From the NCBI GenBank assembly GCA_030428945.1, contig JAUIEC010000005.1:186001-250000 (forward strand): a stretch of DNA of 64,000 bases. The letters run 5' to 3'. The notes beneath the pieces are model-generated. The model saw only the letters and a program-made list of their open reading frames with translations. It ran no database searches and was not told the DNA's origin. This DNA is from Phycisphaerae bacterium (GTDB lineage: Bacteria > Planctomycetota > Phycisphaerae > UBA1845 > Fen-1342). Positions 8,471 through 16,759 of this stretch are shown here, one piece after another (position 1 is the first letter of the stretch; the number at the start of each line of letters is the position of its first letter). The position numbers and the translations under genes are program-made.

Positions 8471-8507
8471 CAAACGAAACGGGCCCGACCGCATTGGCCG
8501 GGCCCGT
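8471..8507 (-). terminator. Intrinsic terminator of the ribosomal operon
   Basis: On the minus strand: ACGGGCCCG, an 11-base loop, CGGGCCCGT, then TTTCGTTTG. This is a 9-bp GC stem followed by a T-rich run, 32 bases after the rplL stop. It separates the operon from the DUF4097 gene, so rpoBC are not downstream. Confidence 0.75.
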
Positions 8508-8539
8508 GTGTTCGCGTTGAAGCTGCGGGTGGTGCGGGT

Positions 8540-8947
8540 CTACTTGACTTCGACCTTGGCACCGGCGGCTTCGAGTTCCTTCTGCCACTTCTCGCAGTCT
8601 TCCTTGCTGGCACCCTCGAGCAGCGGGCTCGGGGCCGAGTCGACCAGCGCCTTGGCTTCCTTCAGGCCCAGGTCGCTGCGGGCGGCCCGGACGACCTTGA
8701 TGACCTGCAGCTTCTTGTCGCCGGCGGCGGCAATCACGAGGTCGAACTCGGTCTTCTCTTCGGCCGCGGCGCCGGCTTCGGCCGGGGCAGCCATCATCAC
8801 CGCGCCACCACCGGCGGCCGGTTCAATGTTGTAGGTTTCCTTGAGGTAGTCGGCCAGCTCGGTCGCCTGCAGCAGCGAGAGTCCGACAATCTTGTCCCCG
8901 AGATCCTTGATCTCGGCCGCGAATTCCTTCGCCGGGGCTTCAGCCAT
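8540..8947 (-). CDS. rplL: 50S ribosomal protein L7/L12
   Basis: Stalk protein of the large subunit; its dimers recruit EF-Tu, EF-G and other GTPases. 135 aa. The N-terminal dimerisation helices ([20 protein letters not shown]) are followed by an Ala/Gly-rich hinge (about 45-65). The C-terminal factor-binding domain has [20 protein letters not shown] and [20 protein letters not shown]. It is the last gene of the operon. The 174-base gap to rplJ holds a small inverted repeat that could tune its higher expression. Confidence 0.97.
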   Translation of the reverse strand: MAEAPAKEFAAEIKDLGDKIVGLSLLQATELADYLKETYNIEPAAGGGAVMMAAPAEAGAAAEEKTEFDLVIAAAGDKKLQVIKVVRAARSDLGLKEAKALVDSAPSPLLEGASKEDCEKWQKELEAAGAKVEVK

Positions 8948-8987
8948 GGTTCCATCTCCGTCCCAAACGTTACTGGCGTCCGGTAGC

Positions 8988-9006
8988 TGTGACCCCCTTG
9001 GTCACA
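8988..9006. promoter_or_regulatory. Inverted repeat in the rplL leader
   Basis: TGTGACC, a 5-base loop, GGTCACA: a perfect 7-bp inverted repeat 41-59 bases upstream of the rplL start, within the unusually long rplJ-rplL gap. It may be an mRNA hairpin or a protein-binding site; its role is inferred from position only. Confidence 0.4.
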
Positions 9007-9121
9007 TTTGATCCTTGCGGAGCAGCCGAACCGTCCCAGGATTTCACAATCCAACTCGCACGGGTCCGCGGCAGGTCAAGGCGTTTCCGCTCCCCCTGCG
9101 CCCGCGTCCCTGCGCCGTGTC

Positions 9122-9661
9122 TCAGGCAGCCTTGATCTCTTCGCCGCCTTCGAGCTTCTCGATCATCGCCTTCAGGCAGCCCGCCAGCTTCGCGCCGGGC
9201 GAGATCGCCGCCCCGACCAGCTTGGCACCCGGGCTGAGCACCGCCCCGGCGACCCGGGCCTGCATGTCGGCCTTGGTGGCCATCTTGTGCAGGCCCTGGA
9301 CCTTGTCGGTGTCGAGGTACTCGCCTTCGAGCACGGCGCTCTTCAGCTTGAGCCCTTCGACCTTGGCCTTCCACTCGTCGACCAGCTTGGCGACGTCGAT
9401 CAGCGACTCGCCACCGGTCAGCAGGGCCGAGGGACCCTTCAGGTCACCGCCCAGCGCCGAGAGCGGCCCTTCGGCGATCGCACGCCGGGCGAGGCTGTTC
9501 TTGACGATCTCGAGGCGGATGTCCTGCTTGCGCAGGGCGCCGCGGAACTCGTTGCTGGTGTTGCCGTCGACCCCGACGAACTCGACCAGCAGGGCGCTGT
9601 CCAGCTCGTTGTAGCGCCCGTTCAGCGCGTCGGTGATCAGGCCTTTGACCATCTTGCTCAT
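9122..9661 (-). CDS. rplJ: 50S ribosomal protein L10
   Basis: Anchors L7/L12 dimers to 23S rRNA in the ribosomal stalk. 179 aa. The N-terminal rRNA-binding domain is visible (MVKGLITDAL, NEFRGALRKQDIRLEIVKNS, LARRAIAEGPLSAL, GPSALLTGGE). The C-terminal helix AGCLKAMIEKLEGGEE is where L12 dimers attach. It starts 3 bases after the rplA stop, so there is no room for the L10-binding leader found between rplA and rplJ in well-studied bacteria. Confidence 0.96.
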   Translation of the reverse strand: MSKMVKGLITDALNGRYNELDSALLVEFVGVDGNTSNEFRGALRKQDIRLEIVKNSLARRAIAEGPLSALGGDLKGPSALLTGGESLIDVAKLVDEWKAKVEGLKLKSAVLEGEYLDTDKVQGLHKMATKADMQARVAGAVLSPGAKLVGAAISPGAKLAGCLKAMIEKLEGGEEIKAA

Positions 9662-9664
9662 CGC

Positions 9665-10366
9665 TTACTCCAATCCGCCGGTCGCGGTCGACACGGCCAG
9701 TCGCACGGAGGGGGTCATCGTCCCGCTCATGTGCACGCTCTTCAGGAACGTGCCCTTCGCGGACGAGGGCTTCAGCTTGAAAATGTGCTCGACGAAGGCC
9801 CGCACGTTTTCCTGCAGCCTGTCGTCATCGAAACTCAGCTTGCCGACGACCGCGTGCACGTTGCCGCTCTTGTCGTTGCGGAACTCGAGCTTGCCGGCGC
9901 TGTAGTCCTTGACCGCCTGCACGACGTCCGGGGCCACCGTGCCGCTCTTCGGCGACGGCATCTTGCCCTGCGGACCAAGCACGCGGCCGAGCTTGCCGAC
10001 CTTGCCCATCATCGACGGATGCGAGACCGCCACGTCGAAGTCGAGCCAGCCGTCGCCGACCTTCTTGACCAGCTCATCGCCACCGGCCTCGATCGCGCCG
10101 GCCGCCAGGCAGGCCTCCGCGTCGGCATCGCTGCAGAAGGCGATCACCTTCTTGCTCTTGCCGATCCCGTTCGGAAGACTGACCGAGCCGCGGATCATCT
10201 GGTCCGCCTGCGTCGGGTCGATTCCAAGGTGCATCACCAGGTCAACCGACTGGTCGAACCTGGTCTTCGAGAATCCACGCAGCACGCCGAGCGCGTCCGC
10301 CAGGGGCCTGGCTTCGTCCGGCCGCTTCGACAGATCCTTCCGAATCCGCTTGCCATTCTTCGGCAT
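9665..10366 (-). CDS. rplA: 50S ribosomal protein L1
   Basis: Binds 23S rRNA at the L1 stalk near the exit site. 233 aa from ATG 10366, with GGGAGG 7 bases upstream. Family motifs: RFDQSVDLVMHLGIDPTQAD (about 37-56), RGSVSLPNGIGKSKKVIAF, MGKVGKLGRVLGPQGKMPSP (about 118-137), KGTFLKSVHMSGTMTPSVRL near the end. In many bacteria L1 represses its own operon. Here a 76-aa unknown gene sits between rplK and rplA, which is unusual. Confidence 0.96.
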   Translation of the reverse strand: MPKNGKRIRKDLSKRPDEARPLADALGVLRGFSKTRFDQSVDLVMHLGIDPTQADQMIRGSVSLPNGIGKSKKVIAFCSDADAEACLAAGAIEAGGDELVKKVGDGWLDFDVAVSHPSMMGKVGKLGRVLGPQGKMPSPKSGTVAPDVVQAVKDYSAGKLEFRNDKSGNVHAVVGKLSFDDDRLQENVRAFVEHIFKLKPSSAKGTFLKSVHMSGTMTPSVRLAVSTATGGLE

Positions 10367-10449
10367 CAGTTGCCTCCCACTGTTCCGGCCCGTGGTCAGG
10401 CCCTCGAGAAATCGCGACGCGCCCAACGCGCATCGTCGTCCGCTGGCGA

Positions 10450-10679
10450 TCAACCCTTGCCGGGGCGATCCCAGCCGGTTCGCAGCATCCCGCTCTTCGC
10501 GTCGAAGTAGACGGTCGCATCGTGCCGCAGGATCGACTGCAGCACCGGCACCTCTTCCCCGTCCCGGAGCGTCAGCTCGTGCTTCGCGCCGTCGTCGGTT
10601 TCGAGACCGCACGACCAGCTCACCACGCCATCGGTGAACCGGGCGGCGAACTGGTACTTCTGGATCGCGCGACCGGTCA

Positions 10680-10680
<1 letters not shown>
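10450..10680 (-). CDS. Unknown 76-aa protein between rplK and rplA
   Basis: I do not recognise this protein. It starts with ATG 10680 overlapping the rplK stop (ATGA), so it is translationally coupled to L11. The sequence is soluble and mixed alpha/beta: MTGRAIQKYQFAARFTDGVV, then SWSCGLETDDGAKHELTLRDG, and later HDATVYFDAKSGMLRTGW. There are no membrane segments or metal motifs. Its in-operon position and coupling suggest a gene that is expressed and linked to ribosomes or translation, which is inference. The 83 bases to rplA show no gene. Confidence 0.65.
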
Positions 10681-11105
<425 letters not shown>

Positions 11106-11186
11106 GTCTGCTTTCCGGTCCTGTCGCTATTCACTCGGCCGGACGCCCAACGGCCGGCTCGGGGTTCTCCGCCCGCGGGCGGCGCT

Positions 11187-11882
11187 CTAGAGCAGTTCCA
11201 CCTGCCAGTACTCGATCTCGATCGGCGTCTCGCGCCCGAAGATCGTCGCGATCACCCGCACGGTGCCCTTCTGCGAGTTGATCTCGTCGACGACACCTTC
11301 GAAGTTCTCGAACGGGCCCTCGGTCACCTTGACCCGGTCGCCCGGGTTGAACGCCAGGTTGGCGAGCTGCGGCGACTCCTCGGCCGAGATGCTGGCCGCC
11401 AGCATCTTCTCGACGTCGTGCATCGGCATCGGCGAGGGCTTGCCGCCGGACCCGATGAAGTCACCGACGCCCATCGTCTCCTTGACCACGAACCAGACCG
11501 ATTCGGGAATCCGCCCGTCGTCCTCGGTCTTCATCTCGACGAACACGTAGCCGGGGTACAGCTTGCGGTGCACCACCCGGGCCACGCCGTTGCGCAGCCG
11601 CTTCTCCTTCAGCGTCGGAACCAGGATCCGGTTGATCCGTTCCTCGAGCTGCTCGATCTTGACCTTCCGTTCGAGCGTCTCGCGGACCTTGTCTTCCTTG
11701 TTGGAAGCCACCCGCAGGACGTACCAGTCAAAGCCCGGACGGACGATGTCCTCGCTCGGCTTCTCAACGGGCGCTGTCCCGTTGCCGTTCTCGCCGTTGC
11801 CGGCGTCGCCGTCATCGTGCGCGCCGTCGCCGTTCGCGTCCGCTTGCGTGTTGTCCAGCTCTTCGGTCATGAGGGCATCCAT
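11187..11882 (-). CDS. nusG: Transcription termination/antitermination protein NusG
   Basis: Binds RNA polymerase to suppress pausing and links transcription to translation or Rho. 231 aa, longer than the usual 175-180 because of an acidic Asn/Gly/Asp-rich N-terminal extension (about 1-48). The NGN domain follows (WYVLRVASNKEDKVRETLE, KLYPGYVFVEM, WFVVKETMGVGDFIGSGGKP). It ends in a KOW domain: FNPGDRVKVTEGPFENFEGV. Starts at 11882 or 11870 are possible. secE lies 19 bases upstream, the classical secE-nusG arrangement. Confidence 0.95.
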   Translation of the reverse strand: MDALMTEELDNTQADANGDGAHDDGDAGNGENGNGTAPVEKPSEDIVRPGFDWYVLRVASNKEDKVRETLERKVKIEQLEERINRILVPTLKEKRLRNGVARVVHRKLYPGYVFVEMKTEDDGRIPESVWFVVKETMGVGDFIGSGGKPSPMPMHDVEKMLAASISAEESPQLANLAFNPGDRVKVTEGPFENFEGVVDEINSQKGTVRVIATIFGRETPIEIEYWQVELL

Positions 11883-11901
11883 TGCCTGCTGCTTGTACCT
11901 T

Positions 11902-12405
11902 CTAGCCTTCCCCGCCCCCGAACAGGTTGCCGAGGATGTTGATCCGCACCACCCCCAGCCCGCTGAAGATCAGGATGAACAGAATGTCGGCGAGGAACAG
12001 GAAGAAGCTCATCGCGATCGTCGTCACGATCACCACCTTCGTGGCACCCAGCACTTCACGCCGGGTCGACCAGTTGACCTTCTTCATCTCGCCTTCGGTC
12101 GCGATGCAGAAGTCGACCATCTTGCGATACTGCCCCACCAGCAGGAAGATCCCGTAGGCCGACAGCACCATCATCGCGACCGGCACCAGCACCTTGATCC
12201 ACTGGTTGTTGAAGACCGACAGCTCCTCGAACAGGAAATTGCCGAACGCCAGGGTCATCACCCCCAGCCCGGCCGCGGTGCCCCAGCGGACCACCTGCCC
12301 CTGCCCGGGCTTGTAAAGATGCCACAGCGACGTGCTCGGGGCCGGACGCTGCTGCCCGGGCCCGGGTCGCTGACCACCGCCCTTGGGGGACAGTTCATCC
12401 GACAT
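11902..12405 (-). CDS. secE: Preprotein translocase subunit SecE
   Basis: Inner-membrane subunit that clamps SecY in the Sec channel. ATG 12405 has AAGGA 7 bases upstream and is preferred; ATG 12435 is the alternative. 167 aa. A Pro/Gly-rich N-terminus is followed by two hydrophobic segments (around GTAAGLGVMTLAFGNFLF and IKVLVPVAMMVLSAYGIFLL). The conserved amphipathic helix EMKKVNWSTRREVLGATKVV and a last membrane helix then form the SecE core. The three-helix layout resembles long proteobacterial SecE. Confidence 0.93.
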   Translation of the reverse strand: MSDELSPKGGGQRPGPGQQRPAPSTSLWHLYKPGQGQVVRWGTAAGLGVMTLAFGNFLFEELSVFNNQWIKVLVPVAMMVLSAYGIFLLVGQYRKMVDFCIATEGEMKKVNWSTRREVLGATKVVIVTTIAMSFFLFLADILFILIFSGLGVVRINILGNLFGGGEG

Positions 12406-12717
12406 CGGTTTGTCCTTGCTGGCCGTCACACTCATCCGTTTTCACCATTCATCGCCCGGTCCGGCGCAGCGCGCCCCGGGCGGGCTGTTGCTGACCCGCC
12501 GCCTCCGGTGGTCGCCGGCACCCTCGCTCGCGGCAACATCCGCCACCGCAAGCAGATACACGGGGACTGGCGCCCGGACCGGAATCGGAACCCGAGAGCG
12601 TAGCTCATGCCCGCCCGACCTGCAACCCCGCCAGCCCCGAAATGACCGGCACAGCCCGCCGCGCACACCGCAAGCCCGGGCGGGACCGGGGACGTCTGAC
12701 TGGAAACACGGGGGAAA

Positions 12718-12791
12718 CAGGGGCGGAGAGACTCGAACTCCCAACCTGCTGATTTGGAATCAGCTGCTCTGCCAAATTGAGCTACGCCCCT
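12718..12791 (-). tRNA. tRNA-Trp (CCA anticodon)
   Basis: 74 nt. Acceptor AGGGGCG pairs with CGCCCCT, discriminator G. D-arm GCTC/GAGC. Anticodon stem GCTGA/TCAGC with loop TTCCAAA, so the anticodon is CCA. T-arm GGGAG, TTCGAGT, CTCTC. No encoded CCA end. The tRNA-Trp gene between tuf and secE is a classical bacterial arrangement. Confidence 0.97.
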
Positions 12792-12792
12792 A

Positions 12793-12875
12793 CACGAGTG
12801 AAAACGTGGAAGAGTGAACAGGTGAAAGAGACTCGATCTCCTCTTTCACGCCTTCACTCTTTCACTTTTCCACTT
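12793..12875. repeat. GTGAA-type arrays forming a hairpin between rpmG and tRNA-Trp
   Basis: The left arm (about 12797-12829) has units GTGAAAAC, GTGGAAGA, GTGAACAG, GTGAAAGA. The right arm (12842-12873) has CTTTCACG, CCTTCACT, CTTTCACT, TTTCCAC. The arms are nearly complementary across a 12-base centre. On the minus strand the array begins 5 bases after the rpmG stop. It lies inside an operon whose next genes, tRNA-Trp and secE, must still be expressed. Confidence 0.75.
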
Positions 12876-12878
12876 CTG

Positions 12879-13052
12879 CTAGGCTTTGCGCTTCAGCTTG
12901 TGCACGGTCCGCTTGCGGAGCCGCGGGCTGTACTTCTTCAGCGTGATCTTCGGGAAGCCGCCCTGCACGTTGACCGTCGTGCGATAGTTCAGATCGCCGG
13001 TCTCGGTGCACTGCAGCCACACGTATTCGCGCTTCAGGCCTTTCTTTGCCAT
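12879..13052 (-). CDS. rpmG: 50S ribosomal protein L33, zinc-free type
   Basis: 57 aa, found by translating the gap between tuf and tRNA-Trp. It begins MAKKGLKREYVWLQCTETG, continues NYRTTVNVQGG, and has the L33 motif KKYSPRLRKRTVHKLKRK. Zinc-binding L33 has CxxC twice; here only one Cys remains and the second pair is replaced by SPRL, so this is the zinc-independent form. It follows tuf by 88 bases and precedes tRNA-Trp, as in many bacteria. Confidence 0.93.
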   Translation of the reverse strand: MAKKGLKREYVWLQCTETGDLNYRTTVNVQGGFPKITLKKYSPRLRKRTVHKLKRKA

Positions 13053-13140
13053 CTCTTCGATCCTGAGACGATCGGCGGTCGGGCTCTCCGCGAGAACCCG
13101 ACCACCTGGGTTTCATCCGCCGCGGAACCTGCCGCGGGAC

Positions 13141-14373
13141 CTATTCGATGATCTTGGTCACGACGCCCGAGCCGACCGTCCGGCCGCCCTCGCGAATCGC
13201 GAACCGAAGACCCTCTTCCATCGCAACCGGGTTGATGATCTCAACCAGCATCTGGATGTTGTCGCCCGGCATGCACATGTCGGCCTTGCCGCCGTCACGG
13301 GCCTGCAGCTCCAGCACCTGACCGGTGATGTCGGTCGTCCGCATGTAGAACTGCGGACGGTACTTCGGGAAGAACGGCGTGTGCCGGCCACCCTCGTCCT
13401 TGGTCAGGACGTAGACCTCACCCAGGAACTTGGTGTGCGGGGTGATCGACCCCGGCTTGGCCAGCACCTGGCCACGCTCCAGTTCCTTCTTCTCAACGCC
13501 GCGAAGCAGCAGGCCGACGTTGTCACCCGCCTGGCCGTCTTCGAGCGTCTTGTTGAACATCTCGACGCCGGTCACGACCGTCTTGCGGCCCTTCTCGGCG
13601 TTCAGGCCGATCACTTCGACTTCTTCGCCGACCTTGATCTTGCCACGCTCGATCCGGCCGGTGCCGACGGTACCACGACCCTTGATGCTGAAGACGTCTT
13701 CGACCGGCATCAGGAAGGGCTTGTCGCTCTCACGCTCCGGCTCCGGAATGTGCGAGTCGAGCGCTTCCATCAGCTCGGCGATGCTCTTCATCTTCTCGTC
13801 GTTCTTCTCGACCGCGCCCTCGAGGGCCAGCGTGGCCGAACCCTTGATGACCGGGACGTTGTCGCCGTCGAAGTCGTAGGTGCTGAGCAGCTCGCGAACT
13901 TCCATCTCGACCAGGTCGAGCAGTTCGGGGTCATCGACCAGGTCGACCTTGTTCAGGAACACGACCAGGTTCGGCACGTTCACCTGACGGGCGAGCAGGA
14001 CGTGCTCGCGGGTCTGCGGCATCGGGCCGTCGGCGGCGCTGACCACCAGGATCGCTCCGTCCATCTGGGCGGCGCCGGTAATCATGTTCTTGACGTAGTC
14101 CGCGTGACCCGGGCAGTCGATGTGTGCGTAGTGCCGCGTCTCGCTCTCGTACTCGACGTGCGAGGTCGCGATCGTCACGATCTTGGTCGGGTCGCGGCGG
14201 CCGTCCGATTCCGAGGCCTTGGCGACCTGGTCATAGCTGACGGGTTCCGCGAGACCGCGGGCGGCCTGTACCGCCGTGATCGCAGCCGTGAGGGTCGTCT
14301 TGCCATGGTCGACGTGGCCAATCGTGCCGACGTTGACGTGCGGCTTCGTGCGCTCAAATACACCCTTCGCCAT
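13141..14373 (-). CDS. tuf: Elongation factor Tu
   Basis: GTPase that delivers aminoacyl-tRNA to the ribosome. 410 aa, with all three domains. P-loop GHVDHGKTT (19-27), DCPGH (86-90), NKVDL and SA(A/T)-type guanine loops, and [14 protein letters not shown] in domain 2. The switch I region is atypical: where most bacteria have KARGITI, this protein reads [17 protein letters not shown] (about 61-77). I recall similar sequence in other planctomycetes. Only this tuf copy is in the window. The leader promoter is at 14650-14677. Confidence 0.97.
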   Translation of the reverse strand: MAKGVFERTKPHVNVGTIGHVDHGKTTLTAAITAVQAARGLAEPVSYDQVAKASESDGRRDPTKIVTIATSHVEYESETRHYAHIDCPGHADYVKNMITGAAQMDGAILVVSAADGPMPQTREHVLLARQVNVPNLVVFLNKVDLVDDPELLDLVEMEVRELLSTYDFDGDNVPVIKGSATLALEGAVEKNDEKMKSIAELMEALDSHIPEPERESDKPFLMPVEDVFSIKGRGTVGTGRIERGKIKVGEEVEVIGLNAEKGRKTVVTGVEMFNKTLEDGQAGDNVGLLLRGVEKKELERGQVLAKPGSITPHTKFLGEVYVLTKDEGGRHTPFFPKYRPQFYMRTTDITGQVLELQARDGGKADMCMPGDNIQMLVEIINPVAMEEGLRFAIREGGRTVGSGVVTKIIE

Positions 14374-14475
14374 TCTCAGTTCTCTCCACAGTTTGCTTCG
14401 AGGCGACTCGCCCCGCAGGTCACCCTGACCCGATCACTCGCTTGAAACAACGCCTCTAATCCGCAAAAGCCTGAG

Positions 14476-14547
14476 AGCTGCTGGTGGGGATTGAACCCAC
14501 GACCTCTTCCTTACCAAGGAAGCGCTCTACCACTGAGCTACAGCAGC
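14476..14547 (-). tRNA. tRNA-Thr (GGT anticodon)
   Basis: 72 nt. Acceptor GCTGCTG pairs with CAGCAGC, discriminator T. D-arm GCTC/GAGC. Anticodon stem CTTCC/GGAAG with loop TTGGTAA, so the anticodon is GGT. T-arm GTGGG, TTCAATC, CCCAC. It is the first gene after the operon promoter, upstream of tuf as in many bacteria. No encoded CCA. Confidence 0.97.
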
Positions 14548-14649
14548 TTCGCTCCCGGCAGCCAGCCCACCACAGCCCGGCAACGCGAAAAACGCCGCTG
14601 GCGCTGCCCTGCGGGCATACGCGGACCGCCCGACAAAGTCGGATTGAGC

Positions 14650-14677
14650 ATTGTAGTGGGCCTCCCCCTCTTGTCAA
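14650..14677 (-). promoter_or_regulatory. Sigma70-type promoter of the tRNA-Thr/tuf/ribosomal operon
   Basis: On the minus strand: TTGACA (14677-14672), 16-base spacer, TACAAT (14655-14650). The -35 box is perfect and the -10 box is 5 of 6. Transcription would begin near 14643, about 95 bases before tRNA-Thr. It is the best promoter in the window and fits a highly expressed operon. Confidence 0.85.
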
Positions 14678-14919
14678 CGACTCCACGCCAGGAGGCAACC
14701 ACGCCAACCACGAACCCCGGACGCACCCCCACCCGCGGAGCCCATCCGGACCCCACATCCCGATCCGCAGCCTCCCGCTCAACGTCCGATAAGCATCCTA
14801 CCCCGCCAGCCCCCAGGCCCCCGGACCGGCAGCCCCGCGGAAACGAACGCAGAATGGTAAACCCCGAAAGGTCAGCCCCCGACAACGCATCGATCCCGCG
14901 CTGCCCCGCTGACGTGTGG
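14678..14919. other. Intergenic stretch, no gene seen
   Basis: About 240 bases between the operon promoter and the tandem array. It is Pro-codon-rich and GC-rich in all frames; no start with a convincing ribosome binding site and no RNA gene was found. Confidence 0.5.
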
Positions 14920-14973
14920 ACGTGCTGACGTGCCGACTTGCTTGCTTACTTGCTCACTTGCTTACTTGCTTGT
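14920..14973. repeat. CTTGCTTACTTG-type array at a gene 3' end
   Basis: GACGTGCT-like units pass into CTTGCTTA, CTTGCTCA, CTTGCTTA, CTTGCTTG units, ending at the stop codon (14974) of the minus-strand membrane-protein gene. On the sense strand it reads AAGTAAGC/AAGTGAGC right after the stop. Confidence 0.75.
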
Positions 14974-15822
14974 TCAGGCCGCCGCCGGAAGCGGATCCTC
15001 GGCCGAGGCCTTCTTCTTCGGCTTGCCGGTCATCATCGAGTACAGGAACGCGCCCAGCCACAGCGTGCCGACGATCACCCAGCCCGCCTGCGGGTTCGCC
15101 GTCAGCCACTCCAGCGTGCTCGGCGAGTAATGCTGCAGCAGACCCGCCATCCCCATGCCGACCGCCATCGTCCCGCCCGTCGCGACCCACAACGCCCGCG
15201 ACGCACGCGGCCACAGCAGGCCGAACACCAGCCCGACCAGGCCCGACGAGCCCAGCACCGAGAACAGCGTCGCCTGGAAATTCGGCACGTTCGCGTTCAG
15301 GTGATCCCACAGGCCCCGGGCCTCGACACCCACACCCGCCAGTCGCGTCCGCCAGTCGACCGTCTCCGTCGCCGCCGCAACCGCCGGGGCGGCCGCCTCG
15401 AGCGAGAAGACGATGTCGTCGGCCGGAGGTCCTTCGGTCCAGGCCTGGATCTCGGGCGTCAGGTAACCCACCGTGTAGAACCCCACCGCGACCGTCATCG
15501 CGATGCCGGCCAACAGCGCCGCCTGCCACAGGCGGAAGAGGGCGAAACCGAGCACTGCGGCCACGACGCCGACGATCCCGGCCGACAGGATCGGCTCGTA
15601 GCCGTTGGCCTGTCCCAGGAACCACCCGCCGACGCCGCCGGCCAGCAGGAATCCGAAGGCATAGCTGCCGCGGGCCCAGCGGGCGCCCCGCAGAATCGTG
15701 ACCAGGCCGCCCAGCACGGCGACGAACGCGCCGGCGACCGGCAGCCAGGACAGTTCCTCGGGAATTCGGAGCTGGGTCATCATCGTCTTGAAGAAGCCCA
15801 GCAGCAGGTCAGCGTTATTCAT
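14974..15822 (-). CDS. Polytopic membrane protein of unknown function
   Basis: 282 aa from ATG 15822, with GGGAGG 5 bases before it (a GTG six bases further upstream is the alternative). Hydrophobic segments: WLPVAGAFVAVLGGLVTIL, GSYAFGFLLAGGVGGWFLG, a long pair AGIVGVVAAVLGFALFRLW and LAGIAMTVAVGFYTVGYL, LGSSGLVGLVFGLLW, WVATGGTMAVGMGMAGLL, WVIVGTLWLGAFLYSMMTG. A short basic tail KPKKKASAED follows. It lies 30 bases after the ftsQ-like gene on the same strand, so it may be part of the wall/division operon. I do not recognise the family. Confidence 0.7.
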   Translation of the reverse strand: MNNADLLLGFFKTMMTQLRIPEELSWLPVAGAFVAVLGGLVTILRGARWARGSYAFGFLLAGGVGGWFLGQANGYEPILSAGIVGVVAAVLGFALFRLWQAALLAGIAMTVAVGFYTVGYLTPEIQAWTEGPPADDIVFSLEAAAPAVAAATETVDWRTRLAGVGVEARGLWDHLNANVPNFQATLFSVLGSSGLVGLVFGLLWPRASRALWVATGGTMAVGMGMAGLLQHYSPSTLEWLTANPQAGWVIVGTLWLGAFLYSMMTGKPKKKASAEDPLPAAA

Positions 15823-15852
15823 GCGCACCTCCCGGCCGATCCTGGCGGCGGG

Positions 15853-16758
15853 TTATTCCGAGCCCGAGATGAACGTGATCTCGGGGGCGTTGGAGACGCG
15901 AAACGGCCACGGCGCCTGCATGCCCCACTTCTTGTAGAGCGACTGCAGGGCTTCGAGCTTCTGTTCGGCCGAAGCCTCCACACCATATCCTTCCCCGGGG
16001 ACGTGCCCCCAGTAAATATAACTTCCGCTCTCTTTCGGAAAGATTCGCAGTCCGCCGATCTTTTCGTCGTAATTCGAGACGTCGATCGCGTCGAGTTCGG
16101 CCAGGTACGGGACCTTGCCCTCCTCGGCGGCGACGTACAGGTAGCTGGCCAGCGCCAACCCGGCCTGCACGTCGGTTCCGATAAAACGCTCGCCCGTTCC
16201 CGGCAATCGGGTACGCGCCCCGCGAACCCGCAGCCAGGCCAGCCCATCGGGCTCGAACTCCGAACCCCACGAACGCGGCAGACGCACCCCCGACGAATCC
16301 ACCAGGTGGGCCCGCCGCAGGTGTTCGACCACCGCGAACGGCGCCCGGAACGTCGCGTGAATCCGCACCCGCCCGTCCCGTAATTTGACGACTTTTTCGA
16401 CGTGCCGGATCCATGGCGAACGCGACACGACGTAGTGCACGTACGTGCAGACCTGGTCATCGTGGATGTTCGTGTCGGGATAGACCAGCGGGGCCGGGCG
16501 CTCCATGTGCTGGCCCTGCTCGATCTCCTGCAGCGCGGTGGCCCACAGCGGGTCCTGCAGCCACTCCGGCAGGTCGACCCACTCGATCCGCGTGATCGGC
16601 GGCGGCGCTCCCAGCACGTGCGCCTCCAGTTGCCGGGCACCGATCACGATCGACGCCAGCAGCCCCGTCCAGCCCAGCAGCACCAGCACCACCCGCGTCG
16701 GAAACGGCGGACGTACCGCCCGCGCCGCAGCCCGCTTGCCCTTCCGTGGTCGCGCCAT
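15853..16758 (-). CDS. ftsQ: FtsQ/DivIB-like cell division protein
   Basis: 301 aa from ATG 16758, one base after the ddl stop. A basic cytoplasmic head (MARPRKGKRAAARA) and one membrane helix (VVLVLLGWTGLLASIVIGAR) precede a periplasmic part. That part contains a POTRA-like stretch (ITRIEWVDLPEWLQDPLW) and a beta-like region with WIRHVEKVVKLRDGRVRIHA and FAVVEHLRRAHLVDSSGVRL, the usual FtsQ phrases (poor conservation overall). The order murC-murB-ddl-ftsQ is the classical dcw order, which is the strongest argument. No ftsA or ftsZ follows. Confidence 0.72.
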   Translation of the reverse strand: MARPRKGKRAAARAVRPPFPTRVVLVLLGWTGLLASIVIGARQLEAHVLGAPPPITRIEWVDLPEWLQDPLWATALQEIEQGQHMERPAPLVYPDTNIHDDQVCTYVHYVVSRSPWIRHVEKVVKLRDGRVRIHATFRAPFAVVEHLRRAHLVDSSGVRLPRSWGSEFEPDGLAWLRVRGARTRLPGTGERFIGTDVQAGLALASYLYVAAEEGKVPYLAELDAIDVSNYDEKIGGLRIFPKESGSYIYWGHVPGEGYGVEASAEQKLEALQSLYKKWGMQAPWPFRVSNAPEITFISGSE

Positions 16759-16759
16759 C

